64,000 nucleotides of DNA, taken from Porticoccaceae bacterium. GTDB lineage: Bacteria; Pseudomonadota; Gammaproteobacteria; Pseudomonadales; Porticoccaceae. Each line of letters begins with the position of its first letter. Positions within the stretch are counted from its first letter, which is position 1. This document shows positions 1 to 9,055 of this stretch, piece after piece. The notes under the pieces are model-generated. The model was not told where the DNA came from. It was given only the letters and a program-made list of their open reading frames with translations, and did no database searches. Both the position numbers and the translations under genes were made by a program. Where the stretch lies: assembly GCA_029250825.1 (NCBI GenBank), contig JAQXEN010000044.1, positions 124,001-188,000 of the forward strand, in the 5' to 3' direction.

Positions 1-751
1 GCAAGCCAGCGAAGGCATATTCTGAGAGTGTGTCTGGTACTGGGGTGACGGCGCCTAAGGTGGTGGCGGGGTCTGCGCCCAGTGCTATGGCAACCGGGTA
101 GGGCTTGCCGGGGAAGCGTTTTTGGAATTCACGGTAGTCGAGGGCGCCGCCACGGTGGGCGAGCCAGCGCATAATTAATTTGTTTTTGCCGATCTTCTGC
201 ATGCGGTAGATGCCGAGATTCTGGCGTTCTTTTTCCGGGCCGCGGGTGACTGCCAATGCCCAGGTAACCAGCGGAGCTTTGTCGCCGGGCCAACAGGTTT
301 GTATGGGCAATTTGTCGAGATTCACATCGTCCCCTTCAATCACTACTTCCTGGCAGGGGGGATTTTTGATCTGTTTTACAGGCATATTTAACACCTGCTT
401 AAAGTCGTGGCGCTTTTCCCAGAGATCGCGCAGTCCTTTGGGTGGCTCTGGTTCTTTTAAGAAAGCCAGCAGAGTGCCCACATCGCGCAGGGCGCTGACG
501 TTTTCTTGACCCATGCCCATAGCGACTCTGTTGGGAGTGCCAAATAGATTGCACAGCACCGGAGTGTTGTAGCCTTTGGGGTTTTCAAACAGTAAGGCGG
601 GACCTTTGGCGCGCAGGGTGCGGTCGCTAATTTCGGTCATTTCTAGATTGGGATCGACCTCCTGCTTGATGCGAACGAGCTCTCCTCGCTGTTCGAGGAA
701 AGCTAAAAATTCACGCAGGTCGGCATACTTCAAGGGGCTTTTAAATGTCAT
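1..751 (-). CDS. ubiD: 3-octaprenyl-4-hydroxybenzoate carboxy-lyase UbiD (3' end outside window)
   Basis: UbiD decarboxylates polyprenyl-4-hydroxybenzoate in ubiquinone synthesis, using prenylated FMN supplied by UbiX. About 250 N-terminal residues are visible, starting [20 protein letters not shown], with the family blocks [20 protein letters not shown] and NLGIYRMQ. The gene runs off the left edge, so the C-terminal half (about 240 residues in the family) is missing. The ATG at 751 is the only start matching the family N-terminus. It lies 63 bp downstream of the rho stop on the same strand, so co-transcription with rho is possible. The rho-ubiD neighbourhood is also known in Pseudomonas. 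Confidence 0.95.
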   Translation of the reverse strand, partial: MTFKSPLKYADLREFLAFLEQRGELVRIKQEVDPNLEMTEISDRTLRAKGPALLFENPKGYNTPVLCNLFGTPNRVAMGMGQENVSALRDVGTLLAFLKEPEPPKGLRDLWEKRHDFKQVLNMPVKQIKNPPCQEVVIEGDDVNLDKLPIQTCWPGDKAPLVTWALAVTRGPEKERQNLGIYRMQKIGKNKLIMRWLAHRGGALDYREFQKRFPGKPYPVAIALGADPATTLGAVTPVPDTLSEYAFAGL

Positions 752-814
752 CGTGCTGGGGCCTAGGTCAGTGCAACAGGCTTATGATACGCAAGCTGCA
801 CTTGTTTTGGCGCA

Positions 815-2074
815 CTATTTACGCCGCATTGCACCAAAGAATTCGGTGTTGTTTTTAAACCCTTTGAGCTTTTCGGTCATAAATTCAATTGCGGCTACGT
901 CCTCCATATCGTGGAGTAGCTTGCGCAGAATCCATACACGTTGCAGCTCGTCTTCATCCATCAACAGATCTTCGCGGCGGGTGCCGGAGCGACGTATATT
1001 GATCGAGGGGTAGACGCGCTTTTCGGCGATCTTGCGATCGAGAATCAGCTCCATATTACCGGTGCCTTTAAATTCTTCGTAGATTACTTCGTCCATCTTC
1101 GAACCGGTATCAACCAGGGCAGTGGCAATAATACTGAGACTGCCCCCATGTTCGATATTTCGTGCAGCACCGAAGAAACGTTTGGGCTTTTCTAATGCGT
1201 GGGCGTCAACACCACCGGTAAGTACTTTACCGGAGGATGGGATAACGGTGTTGTAGGCACGAGCTAAACGGGTGATCGAATCGAGCAGAATCACTACATC
1301 TTTTTTGTGCTCTACCAGTCGCTTGGCGCGCTCGATAACCATTTCGGCTACCTGCACATGACGGGTTGGTGGCTCATCAAAGGTCGATGCAATAACTTCA
1401 CCGCGCACGGTGCGCTGCATTTCTGTTACTTCTTCCGGGCGCTCATCGATAAGCAAAACGATAATGATACATTCTGGATTATTGCGAATAATTGACTGAG
1501 CAATATTCTGCATCATGATGGTTTTACCGGCTTTCGGCGGTGCCACGATCAAGCCGCGCTGTCCCTTACCAATTGGCGACACCAAATCAATAATGCGGCC
1601 GGTGAGGTCTTCTGTTGAACCATTGCCTGCCTCGAGAGTTAGGCGTTGATCGGGGAACAGAGGGGTGAGGTTTTCAAAGAGAATTTTGTGTCGTGCATTT
1701 TCTGGGGCATCGAGGTTAATTTCATCAACCTTGAGCATAGCAAAATAGCGTTCGCCGTCTTTTGGTGGGCGAATCTTGCCAGAAATGCCATCACCAGTGC
1801 GCAGATTAAAGCGTCTTATCTGGCTCGGTGATACGTAAATATCATCGGGGCCGGCGAGGTAGGAGGCACCTGCAGAGCGCAGAAACCCAAAGCCGTCAGG
1901 GAGTATTTCTAATACACCGTCGCCGTAAATATCATCGCCGCCTTTGGCGTGTTTCTTAAGTAAGGCAAAGATAATGTCTTGTTTTCTTGATCGAGCTAAA
2001 TTGTCGAGGCCGGCAGCGGCAGTCATCTTCAATAGTTCGTCAATTGGTTTTTGTTTTAGTTCTGATAGATTCAT
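815..2074 (-). CDS. rho: Transcription termination factor Rho
   Basis: Rho is a hexameric RNA-dependent ATPase that releases RNA at C-rich, unstructured sites. The 419 residues match the usual length. An N-terminal helical domain ([15 protein letters not shown]) is followed by the cold-shock-like RNA-binding fold with GFGFLRS near residue 64. The ATPase core then shows the Walker A motif APPKAGKT near residue 180, Walker B ([10 protein letters not shown]) and the C-terminal RKLLHDM block. No Shine-Dalgarno is obvious before the ATG: the minus strand reads CCTCCT there. About 200 nt separate the predicted promoter from the start codon, which fits the leader-based autoregulation known for rho in E. 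coli; that parallel is an inference. Confidence 0.98.
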   Translation of the reverse strand: MNLSELKQKPIDELLKMTAAAGLDNLARSRKQDIIFALLKKHAKGGDDIYGDGVLEILPDGFGFLRSAGASYLAGPDDIYVSPSQIRRFNLRTGDGISGKIRPPKDGERYFAMLKVDEINLDAPENARHKILFENLTPLFPDQRLTLEAGNGSTEDLTGRIIDLVSPIGKGQRGLIVAPPKAGKTIMMQNIAQSIIRNNPECIIIVLLIDERPEEVTEMQRTVRGEVIASTFDEPPTRHVQVAEMVIERAKRLVEHKKDVVILLDSITRLARAYNTVIPSSGKVLTGGVDAHALEKPKRFFGAARNIEHGGSLSIIATALVDTGSKMDEVIYEEFKGTGNMELILDRKIAEKRVYPSINIRRSGTRREDLLMDEDELQRVWILRKLLHDMEDVAAIEFMTEKLKGFKNNTEFFGAMRRK

Positions 2075-2284
2075 AGGAGGGATATTTTAGGGTTGCTATA
2101 GGGTTTGAGAGAGGGTTGGCTTTGCAGCCGTTTTGTTTATTTAATTTTTTGGGTGTGGCTCGCCGATTATGATGTGCTATGCATTTCAGTTTTATTTGAG
2201 TGTGCAACAGCAGGGCTTATAAATAGCACCGAAAGTCGTTAGTGGGGGAGCCTACGTGGGGTAAAGGTTACTTGAATAGGTCGA

Positions 2285-2312
2285 AGTATAGCGCGCATTG
2301 ATCAAAGAGCAA
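2285..2312 (-). promoter_or_regulatory. Predicted sigma70 promoter for rho
   Basis: On the minus strand TTGCTC (2307-2312) is followed after 16 bp by TATACT (2285-2290). Transcription would start near 2278, giving an untranslated leader of about 200 nt before rho. The leader region 2075-2280 holds no gene that I can support. Confidence 0.5.
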
Positions 2313-2317
2313 GGAAA

Positions 2318-2347
2318 TTTTGCGGCCCCCGAAAGCAGGGCCGCAAA
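2318..2347 (-). terminator. Rho-independent terminator after trxA
   Basis: TTGCGGCCC (2320-2328) is the inverted complement of GGGCCGCAA (2338-2346). The minus-strand reading has A/T flanks (TTTGCGG... CCGCAAAATTT) a few bases beyond the trxA stop. It also insulates the rho promoter that begins just downstream. Confidence 0.7.
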
Positions 2348-2351
2348 GGTA

Positions 2352-2678
2352 TTACAAAATGCTGTCGACAAATTCCACAAGCTGAGCTTTGGATAGAGCG
2401 CCAACTTTGGTCGCTTCTACAGTGCCATTTTTAAATACCAGCAATGTTGGAATGCCGCGGACATTAAATTTTGCCGCTGTCTCTGGGCTGCTGTCCACAT
2501 CGACTTTGCAGATTTTTACACGTCCGGCATACTCCGTGGAGAGTTCATCGAGCAGTGGGGCAATCATTTTGCAGGGACCACACCAGGCCGCCCAAAAATC
2601 TACCAGTGCTGGAATATCTGACTGTAGTACATCGTTTTCAAAACTAGAATCGGTCGTGTGAACGATAGCGTCGCTCAT
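2352..2678 (-). CDS. trxA: Thioredoxin 1
   Basis: General cytoplasmic disulfide reductase recycled by thioredoxin reductase. The 108-residue protein carries the active-site motif WCGPCK and the cis-proline segment [12 protein letters not shown], with the standard fold and length. I chose ATG at 2678 ([10 protein letters not shown]) because GGAG lies about 9 nt upstream; an in-frame start 15 bp earlier would sit on top of that ribosome-binding site. It is transcribed in the same direction as rho but separated by a terminator and a new promoter. Confidence 0.97.
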   Translation of the reverse strand: MSDAIVHTTDSSFENDVLQSDIPALVDFWAAWCGPCKMIAPLLDELSTEYAGRVKICKVDVDSSPETAAKFNVRGIPTLLVFKNGTVEATKVGALSKAQLVEFVDSIL

Positions 2679-2731
2679 AGTGTGTCTCCACAATTTATTA
2701 AGGTTATTGCCAGAAGCATGATTTGGCGGTC

Positions 2732-2761
2732 ATGTTACCATTCACTGCAGGTGACTCTCAA
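2732..2761 (-). promoter_or_regulatory. Possible trxA promoter
   Basis: The minus strand reads TTGAGA (2756-2761), 18 bp, TAACAT (2732-2737), about 50 bp before the trxA start. The match is moderate and rests on sequence inspection alone. Confidence 0.3.
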
Positions 2762-2820
2762 TGCTAAAAAGGCAGTTTATCTAAGGCCAAGATAATTGAA
2801 TAAAGCGTATGAGGGCTGGC

Positions 2821-2858
2821 TGAGAGTTGATTGAGAGTTGATTGAGAGTTGATTGAGA
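2821..2858. repeat. 11-bp tandem repeat TGAGAGTTGAT x3.4
   Basis: Three perfect head-to-tail copies of TGAGAGTTGAT (2821-2853) are followed by TGAGA, between the divergent trxA and flavoprotein genes. The array is AT-rich and non-coding. It could vary in copy number and alter promoter spacing, but nothing here shows that. Confidence 0.85.
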
Positions 2859-2930
2859 ACTAAGACTAATTGAGTCACAGAGAATAGAGAGAATGCTCTG
2901 TCGACAACGTTCTATTAAGAGGTGTTAGCG

Positions 2931-5069
2931 GTGATTAAAAAAATACTATTGATCCTGGCAATCGGCGCTCTACTCTTGGCCTATGGTGCCTTTGATGGTC
3001 AGCGTTACCTCTCGGTAGACTTCTTTCGTGAACTCTATGCCCAGCAGCCGCTGCTAACGGCGGCGGTATATTTTACTATCTATGTGATTGCCACGGCGGT
3101 GTCGATCCCAGGCGCTGCGCTGCTGACTATTATTGGCGGTATGCTGTTTGGCTTGTGGGCTGGCACTCTGCTGGTTTCTTTCGCCAGCTCTATTGGTGCC
3201 ACATTGGCTTTTTTGGTTTCACGTTTCTTGCTTCGGGATTGGGTTCAGGCAAAGTTTTCCAGCCACTTGAGCACTATTAATCAGGGTATTGAGAAACAGG
3301 GTGGTTATTATCTCTTTGGTCTGCGCCTTATACCTCTGTTTCCATTTTGGATGATCAATCTGGTGATGGGCCTGACCCCCTTGAAGACAACCACTTTTTA
3401 TCTGGTCAGCCAGTTGGGCATGCTGGCCGGTACGCTGGTCTATGTTAATGCCGGTGCCTCTCTGGGCAGTATTGATGAGTTTTCTGCGGCGGGAATTATG
3501 ACGCCAACGGTAATCTTATCCTTCTTACTGTTGGCGATTTTCCCCCTGTTAGTGCGTGGGCTGACCACTTGGGTGGAGCGGCGTAAACTTTATAGCGGCT
3601 TTAAAAAACCGAAAAAGTTCGACAGCAACTTAATTGTTATCGGCGCCGGCAGTGGCGGGCTGGTCAGTGCCTATATAGGGGCCACGCTCAAGGCTCGGGT
3701 GACGCTTATTGAGCGGGACAAGATGGGAGGCGACTGTTTAAATACAGGCTGCGTGCCGAGTAAGGCGCTGATCCGCGCAGCAAAATCTGTGGCTGAAATC
3801 AAAAAAGCCGGCCAGTTGGGTATTGATACTGCGGCACCGCAAGTGGATTTTGCTCGGGTCATGGGGCGAGTGCAGGATGTCATCAAAACCATTGAACCCC
3901 ATGATTCGGTCGAGCGCTTTACAGGGTTGGGCGTTGATTGTCTGTATGGCAATGCCAAGCTTATTTCACCCTGGGTGGTGGATGTGGACGGGCAGCAAAT
4001 CAGCGCTGAAAAAATTATTCTGGCCACTGGCGCACGGCCTACCATGCCGCCGATTCCGGGGCTGGATCAGGTGGATCCCCTGACCTCCGAAACCCTTTGG
4101 CAGTTGCAGAGCCTGCCCCAGCGGCTGCTGATTGTCGGTGGTGGGGCTATTGGCTGTGAGCTGGCTCAGGCCTTTCAGCGGCTTGGCTCTGAGGTCACGT
4201 TGGTTGAGATGCAGTCCCAGCTATTACCGCGAGATGATCAGCAGGTTGCAGCCTATATGCAGCAGTGCCTTGAGTCAGAGGGTGTGCGAGTACTGACTAA
4301 TTACGGCGCGAAACAGTTTCAGTCTCAGGGTGAGCAGGGCCTTGCGGAGCTGTCGTCTGCAGCTCAGGAAAGTCTTGAACCACTGCAGATTGCCTTTGAT
4401 CGGGTGTTGGTGGCCATCGGCCGCACTGCCAATACTGAGAGTCTTGGTCTCGAGGCGCTGGGCATTCCACTCAATCCCAATGGCACTATCACCACCGATG
4501 ATTATCTGCGCACCTGCTACCCGAATATTTTGGCCTGTGGCGATCTGGTTGGACCCTATCAGCTAACTCATGCGGCCAGTCATCAGGCTTGGTTTGCCTC
4601 GGTCAATGGTCTGTTCGGACGGTTTAAAAAATTTCCTGTGGACTATCGAATCATGCCTCAGGTGGTGTTTACCGACCCACAGATTGGTCGCGTGGGTCTC
4701 AATCAGAGGGGTGCTGCGGAACAGGGAATTGAAGTAGAGATAACCCAGTATGATCTCTCCGATTTAGATCGTGCGATTGCCGATAACGATGCTGAGGGTT
4801 TTATTCAGGTGCTCACGGTTCCGGGTAAGGATCGGATTCTTGGGGCGACTATTGTGGGGCCCCAAGCGGGCGAGTTGATCAATGAGTTTGTGTTGGCGAT
4901 GAAACATAATCTGGGACTAAATAAGCTGCTGGCAACTATTCGCAGTTATCCGACACTGAGTGAGGGCAATCGATTTGTGGCGGGAGAGTGGAAGCGCAAC
5001 CATGTGCCCCATAAGTTGCTGAGGATTCTGCAGCGTTATTTGGGCCGCAATTTGAAATCTCGACGCTAA
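2931..5069 (+). CDS. TVP38/TMEM64 membrane domain fused to a mercuric-reductase-like FAD disulfide oxidoreductase
   Basis: The N-terminal 220 residues hold several hydrophobic segments and the TVP38/TMEM64 (DedA-related) core around GAALLTIIGGMLFGLWAG and FGLRLIPLFPFW. From about residue 230 a class I pyridine-nucleotide-disulfide oxidoreductase begins: FAD site VIGAGSGGLVSAY, redox pair CLNTGCVPSK, NAD site VGGGAIGCELA, second FAD motif ACGDLVGPYQ, and a C-terminal dimerisation domain. Substrate unknown; no mercury-binding N-terminal domain or terminal Cys pair is seen. Both candidate starts are GTG. I prefer 2931 because AGAGG lies 8 nt upstream; GTG at 2922 would overlap it. The product is an inner-membrane protein with a cytoplasmic redox enzyme. 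Confidence 0.9.
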   Translation: MIKKILLILAIGALLLAYGAFDGQRYLSVDFFRELYAQQPLLTAAVYFTIYVIATAVSIPGAALLTIIGGMLFGLWAGTLLVSFASSIGATLAFLVSRFLLRDWVQAKFSSHLSTINQGIEKQGGYYLFGLRLIPLFPFWMINLVMGLTPLKTTTFYLVSQLGMLAGTLVYVNAGASLGSIDEFSAAGIMTPTVILSFLLLAIFPLLVRGLTTWVERRKLYSGFKKPKKFDSNLIVIGAGSGGLVSAYIGATLKARVTLIERDKMGGDCLNTGCVPSKALIRAAKSVAEIKKAGQLGIDTAAPQVDFARVMGRVQDVIKTIEPHDSVERFTGLGVDCLYGNAKLISPWVVDVDGQQISAEKIILATGARPTMPPIPGLDQVDPLTSETLWQLQSLPQRLLIVGGGAIGCELAQAFQRLGSEVTLVEMQSQLLPRDDQQVAAYMQQCLESEGVRVLTNYGAKQFQSQGEQGLAELSSAAQESLEPLQIAFDRVLVAIGRTANTESLGLEALGIPLNPNGTITTDDYLRTCYPNILACGDLVGPYQLTHAASHQAWFASVNGLFGRFKKFPVDYRIMPQVVFTDPQIGRVGLNQRGAAEQGIEVEITQYDLSDLDRAIADNDAEGFIQVLTVPGKDRILGATIVGPQAGELINEFVLAMKHNLGLNKLLATIRSYPTLSEGNRFVAGEWKRNHVPHKLLRILQRYLGRNLKSRR

Positions 5070-5105
5070 GGTTTCTGGCTCCAAAGCCGTCTAGTCCAAA
5101 TTCAT

Positions 5106-6062
5106 CTAATCTAAACTGTGCTCATCACTACTGGCATAGTCAGGCATGCTCTCTTGAGCCGCTACAGACTGGGGATCAATATGAATAATGATTTCCGAGC
5201 CGGGAAAGACTGAGAGGATTCGTGCCTCCACTTCATCAGATATCTTGTGGGCGGCCATCAGGCTGAGATCATCATCCAGTTCTAGATGCAGTTGAATAAA
5301 GGTCATGGTCCCAGAGTGGCGCGAGCGCAGATCGTGCATTCCCCGGACACTGGGATGTGCCAGCACCAAAGCTTTTATGCTGTCGCGATCTTCGTCTGGT
5401 AGTTCGCGATCCATTAGGTGATCGTAAGAGGTGATAATAATTTCCCGCGCGCTATAGAGAATATAGGCTCCGATCACCGCGGCAAAAACGCCGTCGAATC
5501 CGGGCCAGCCTAGACTCACTAGTATCAGGGCAATAATCACGCTGCCATTGACCAGCAGGTCGGTGCGATAGTGCAGGGCATCGGCTCGAATTGCCGTGGA
5601 GTTGGTTTTGCGAATCACATGCTGTTGAAAGCTCAGTAAGCCGAGTGTCGCGACAATCGAAATCACCATCACAACAATACCTAACTGCACAGACTCAACC
5701 GCTACCGGATTGATAATACGCTCGGCGGCTTCGAAGAGCAGAAACCCTGCAGATCCAGCGATAAACAGTGACTGACTCAGACCGGCCAAGGCTTCGGCTT
5801 TGCCGTGGCCAAAGCGATGCTCTTTGTCTGCCGGTGTCAGGGCATGACGCACCGCGACCAGATTGATTATTGAAGCCAGAGCATCGAGCATGGAATCGAT
5901 CAGGGTGGCGAGCAGACTGACGGAACCCGAGGAGCCCCAGGCGAAAAATTTTAAGGCAATCAATACCAGCGCCACAGAGGTTGAGGCATAAGTGGCCAGA
6001 CGCAGCAGGCGTGCAGTCTCCTGTGGAGGCAATTGATTGATCGTTGAGTTGGTGTCGCTCAT
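5106..6062 (-). CDS. fieF: Cation diffusion facilitator (FieF-type Zn/Fe efflux)
   Basis: The 318-residue inner-membrane protein has about six transmembrane segments and a C-terminal cytoplasmic metal-sensing domain. The motif LATLIDSMLDALASI carries the TM2 aspartates that bind metal in this family, HRFGHGKAEALAG the loop histidines, and IRADALHYRTDLLVN the TM5 HxxxD pair. It exports divalent cations using the proton gradient; Zn versus Fe specificity cannot be read from sequence. It converges with the upstream flavoprotein gene, with 36 bp between stops. Confidence 0.9.
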   Translation of the reverse strand: MSDTNSTINQLPPQETARLLRLATYASTSVALVLIALKFFAWGSSGSVSLLATLIDSMLDALASIINLVAVRHALTPADKEHRFGHGKAEALAGLSQSLFIAGSAGFLLFEAAERIINPVAVESVQLGIVVMVISIVATLGLLSFQQHVIRKTNSTAIRADALHYRTDLLVNGSVIIALILVSLGWPGFDGVFAAVIGAYILYSAREIIITSYDHLMDRELPDEDRDSIKALVLAHPSVRGMHDLRSRHSGTMTFIQLHLELDDDLSLMAAHKISDEVEARILSVFPGSEIIIHIDPQSVAAQESMPDYASSDEHSLD

Positions 6063-6126
6063 GGGGCTATTTTAACACTCTAGTGTTCTGATGCTCTGCA
6101 GTTTAACAAATTTAACCGATCAGTCC

Positions 6127-7275
6127 CTAGGAAAACCCCTGAAGAACGCTATTCAAAAACTGATAGCCCAGCGCGGTCGTTTTATAGCGCTGATCGTCCA
6201 CTTCCAAGAGCCCCTGAGACTGCAATTTTGCTACCTGGTGGGCAATGCGTGCAGTGGCGAGACCGGTGCGCGGGGTAAAATAGTCGGCCCTGATACCATC
6301 CCGCAGACGCAGACCATTCATCATAAATTCCACCGCCAGCTCGTCCACTGCTATTGGTTTCTGCTGCGCTAGAGTCAGTGGATCCCGGGCCAGATAGTTG
6401 TCGGGCTGGCGAGTTTTGTTGCTGCGCAAAATGCTATTTTTATCCATTAGACTGATCTTGCCATGGGCCCCGGCGCCAATGCCGAGATAGTCACCAAACT
6501 GCCAGTAGTTCATATTGTGTTGTGAGAGACAGTCCTTTTGCGCAAAGGCGGAGACTTCGTACTGAGCGTAACCGCGGTTATCCAACAGCTCCATGCCCGC
6601 CTGTTGGATATCCACTAGAGCGTCTTCCTCAGGTAACTTTGGAGGTCGTGAGTAGAACTCGGTGTTGGGTTCGATAGTTAGCTGATACCAAGAAATATGC
6701 ACTGCGCCACTGTCACTGGCCTGTTGCAGATCTCGGCGCGCCTGCTCTACTGTCTGGCCCGAAAGGCCATGCATTAGGTCGATATTAAAGTTGTCAAAGC
6801 CGGCTCGCCGCGCGGTTTCGATCGCCCCTAGAGCTTGAGTGCCATCGTGAATACGGCCTAGCTGTAATAGATGTTGATCGTTAAAACTCTGGATGCCAAT
6901 CGATAGGCGGTTAACGCCGGCACTGTAGAAACCGCTGAATTTACCCTGCTCGGCAGTTCCGGGATTAGCCTCAAGGGTGATTTCTATATCTGCTTCAAAG
7001 CCGATAAGCCGTTCTGCGGCATTGAGTATCTCGCCAATACCCGCCGCTGAAAACAGACTCGGGGTGCCACCGCCAAAAAATATCGAGGTAAGTTTTCTGC
7101 CCTGCGCCCATTTCTGATCCTGCTGTAGGTCAGCAATCAATGCCTTGATATAGGCCTGCTCTGGAATCTCGCTGCCGGCAGTGTGAGAGTTAAAGTCACA
7201 GTACGGGCATTTGCGCACACACCAGGGTATGTGCACATAGAGAGAGAGGGGCGGTAATTCCAGTGCGCTGTCGAT
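6127..7275 (-). CDS. hemW: Radical SAM heme chaperone HemW, with a non-standard start
   Basis: HemW binds and delivers heme, is related to oxygen-independent coproporphyrinogen oxidase, and has the radical SAM motif CVRKCPYC followed by FFGGGTPS. The first canonical start is GTG at 7236 (VHIPWCVRK), but the family-typical ELPPLSLY lies immediately upstream, in frame, without ATG, GTG or TTG back to the rdgB stop at 7303. Candidate rare starts are ATC at 7275 (AGG seven nt upstream), CTG at 7263 and ATT at 7302. I annotate from 7275 but the exact start is open. The rdgB stop is in the same frame, so readthrough would make an RdgB-HemW fusion. C-terminal winged-helix domain present. Confidence 0.9.
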   Translation of the reverse strand: MDSALELPPLSLYVHIPWCVRKCPYCDFNSHTAGSEIPEQAYIKALIADLQQDQKWAQGRKLTSIFFGGGTPSLFSAAGIGEILNAAERLIGFEADIEITLEANPGTAEQGKFSGFYSAGVNRLSIGIQSFNDQHLLQLGRIHDGTQALGAIETARRAGFDNFNIDLMHGLSGQTVEQARRDLQQASDSGAVHISWYQLTIEPNTEFYSRPPKLPEEDALVDIQQAGMELLDNRGYAQYEVSAFAQKDCLSQHNMNYWQFGDYLGIGAGAHGKISLMDKNSILRSNKTRQPDNYLARDPLTLAQQKPIAVDELAVEFMMNGLRLRDGIRADYFTPRTGLATARIAHQVAKLQSQGLLEVDDQRYKTTALGYQFLNSVLQGFS

Positions 7276-7302
7276 GGGAAGGCCTGTTGGTTGTAGTGGA
7301 AT

Positions 7303-7917
7303 CTAAACAGTCTGCAGATTAGCTGCAGCACTGCTGGCTAACTTTTCAAGTAACTCGCGGATAGCTTTGCCCCGGTGACTGATGCGGTTTTTTTCCTGCT
7401 TGGGAATCTCAGCTGCATGACAGTTTAATGCCTCCACATAAAATAGCGGATCATAACCAAAGCCTCCATCGCCCTTTGGCTCCATTGCGATATGTCCTTC
7501 CCAACTGCCCTGACAGATAATCGGAGTGGGGTCCGTGGCATGGCGCATATAGACGATAACGCACTGATAGCGTGCGCTACGCTGCTCCAGTGGGGCATCT
7601 CCGAGCACCTCGAGGAGCTTTGCATTGTTGCTGGCATTGTTGGCCTCTGGGCCAGCAAAGCGTGCGGAATAGATACCCGGTGCGCCATTCAATAGATCCA
7701 CTTCGAGTCCCGAGTCATCGGCGATCGCGGGCATTCCCGACATCAGGGCAGCGTTGCGCGCTTTGAGAATGGCATTTTCCACAAAGCAGAGTCCGGTTTC
7801 ATCCACATCTTCTATGCTCAGCTCCTGTTGAGGGACTATCTGCATATCCAGCTCGGCCAGCATGTCGTTCAGTTCTTTTATTTTTCCGGCATTGCTGCTG
7901 GCCAATACAATTTTCAA
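7303..7917 (-). CDS. rdgB: XTP/dITP pyrophosphatase (RdgB/HAM1)
   Basis: Hydrolyses dITP, dXTP and XTP to monophosphates so that deaminated purines are not built into DNA. The 204-residue protein has the family signature ASSNAGKIKELNDML, the metal and base site ADDSGLEVDLLNGAPGIYSA, GDGGFGYDPLF, and SHRGKA near the C-terminus. It sits in the minus-strand order metX-metW-DUF4426-rdgB-hemW, the same as in Pseudomonas, and ends 27 bp before the assigned hemW start. Confidence 0.97.
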   Translation of the reverse strand: MKIVLASSNAGKIKELNDMLAELDMQIVPQQELSIEDVDETGLCFVENAILKARNAALMSGMPAIADDSGLEVDLLNGAPGIYSARFAGPEANNASNNAKLLEVLGDAPLEQRSARYQCVIVYMRHATDPTPIICQGSWEGHIAMEPKGDGGFGYDPLFYVEALNCHAAEIPKQEKNRISHRGKAIRELLEKLASSAAANLQTV

Positions 7918-7970
7918 GCGCCTTTCCTCTAATTTGATGGTGATACAGATGTCAGCTCTGATGGCTGAGC

Positions 7971-8405
7971 TTAGTCGTGATACATTTTTTTCTGAAACTT
8001 AAGCTTATAAGATGGCTTGTTTGGATCTGAGCGCACCGAGATCTTAAAGGTTAAGAAGTCTTCATTTTCAAACTCGAAAGGTGCCAGATAATAGACTGCC
8101 CCCTGTTCTCGAATTTCAACAAACTCCAGTGCTTGGCTCATCTGAAAAATATTGTAGACATTGCCAGTTATCACCGCGGGCTTGCCAGTTCCTGAGTCTA
8201 AAACCACGGCTATATTGACCAGCCCTTTATCTTTGCCGCGCACAATTTGATTGGCCACAGCGACATCGGGATCGATAAATGTGCTGTTAAAGGCACTAAA
8301 AAAAATCTTATTATCACCATCCTGTTTGTAGACCTTGTCGTCGCCGACAGCGGCCATGGGCAGAGCTAGGGACATAAAAGAAATTACTAAGAGTAAATAT
8401 TTCAT
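7971..8405 (-). CDS. DUF4426 periplasmic protein
   Basis: A 144-residue protein with an N-terminal signal peptide (hydrophobic run LLLVISFMSLALPMAA) and a mature region rich in beta strands. It matches the DUF4426 family usually found between metW and rdgB in gammaproteobacteria. Function unknown. The conservation lies in the gene order and in segments such as NSTFIDPDVA. It has its own SD-like GGAG upstream and follows metW by 41 bp, so it is probably co-transcribed with the methionine genes. Confidence 0.85.
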   Translation of the reverse strand: MKYLLLVISFMSLALPMAAVGDDKVYKQDGDNKIFFSAFNSTFIDPDVAVANQIVRGKDKGLVNIAVVLDSGTGKPAVITGNVYNIFQMSQALEFVEIREQGAVYYLAPFEFENEDFLTFKISVRSDPNKPSYKLKFQKKMYHD

Positions 8406-8446
8406 TGGCTTAATCCTCCATGGTGGGCCAAGAGACCCGGAAAGTA

Positions 8447-9055
8447 TTATTTGCTCAGGTGATAGACCGCGGTTTCAGCAAATAGATTGGGCCACAGGTT
8501 TTTGAGTTGCCGATCAAGAAAATGTTCACCGACAAACTGTTTACGCAGAACTTTTATATTTCGCTCACGACACAGAGCCTCGAAATCACGGTAAGTAAAA
8601 AAGTGAATATTGGGGGTGTCATACCACTGATAGGTGAGCTGTTTGGTCACTGGCATACGACCGCGCAATGTAAGGTAAGCACGGGCTTTCCAATGGCCGA
8701 AATTGGGGAATGTAATCACACACTGAGTACCAATTCGGAGCATTTCATCGAGCACCAGATGGGGGAAGCGCATGGCCTGTAGTGCCTGAGTCATAATCAC
8801 GGTGTCGAAGCTGTCATCGGCAAAATTGGCCATGCCTTTGTTGAGGTCCTGCTCCACAACATTGACACCCTTTGCCACACACTGGTTGATTGAGTCCGGA
8901 TCTATCTCGAGACCATAGCCGCGGATATGCAGATCTTTTTGCAGCTGGGCGAGCAATGTGCCGTCGCCACAACCCAGATCGAGAACCCGGGAGTTGGGCT
9001 TTACCCAAGAGTGGATGGAATCATTTATTTGGCCTCTACTGGCTACTGGATTCAT
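8447..9055 (-). CDS. metW: Methionine biosynthesis protein MetW
   Basis: A 202-residue SAM-methyltransferase-fold protein with motif I VLDLGCGDGTLLAQL, which partners with MetX in homoserine acylation; in several proteobacteria MetW is needed for MetX activity. Its ATG overlaps the metX stop (ATGA at 9052-9055), which indicates translational coupling. HFFTYRDFEAL and FLDRQLKNLWPN near the C-terminus are family-typical. Confidence 0.95.
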   Translation of the reverse strand: MNPVASRGQINDSIHSWVKPNSRVLDLGCGDGTLLAQLQKDLHIRGYGLEIDPDSINQCVAKGVNVVEQDLNKGMANFADDSFDTVIMTQALQAMRFPHLVLDEMLRIGTQCVITFPNFGHWKARAYLTLRGRMPVTKQLTYQWYDTPNIHFFTYRDFEALCRERNIKVLRKQFVGEHFLDRQLKNLWPNLFAETAVYHLSK

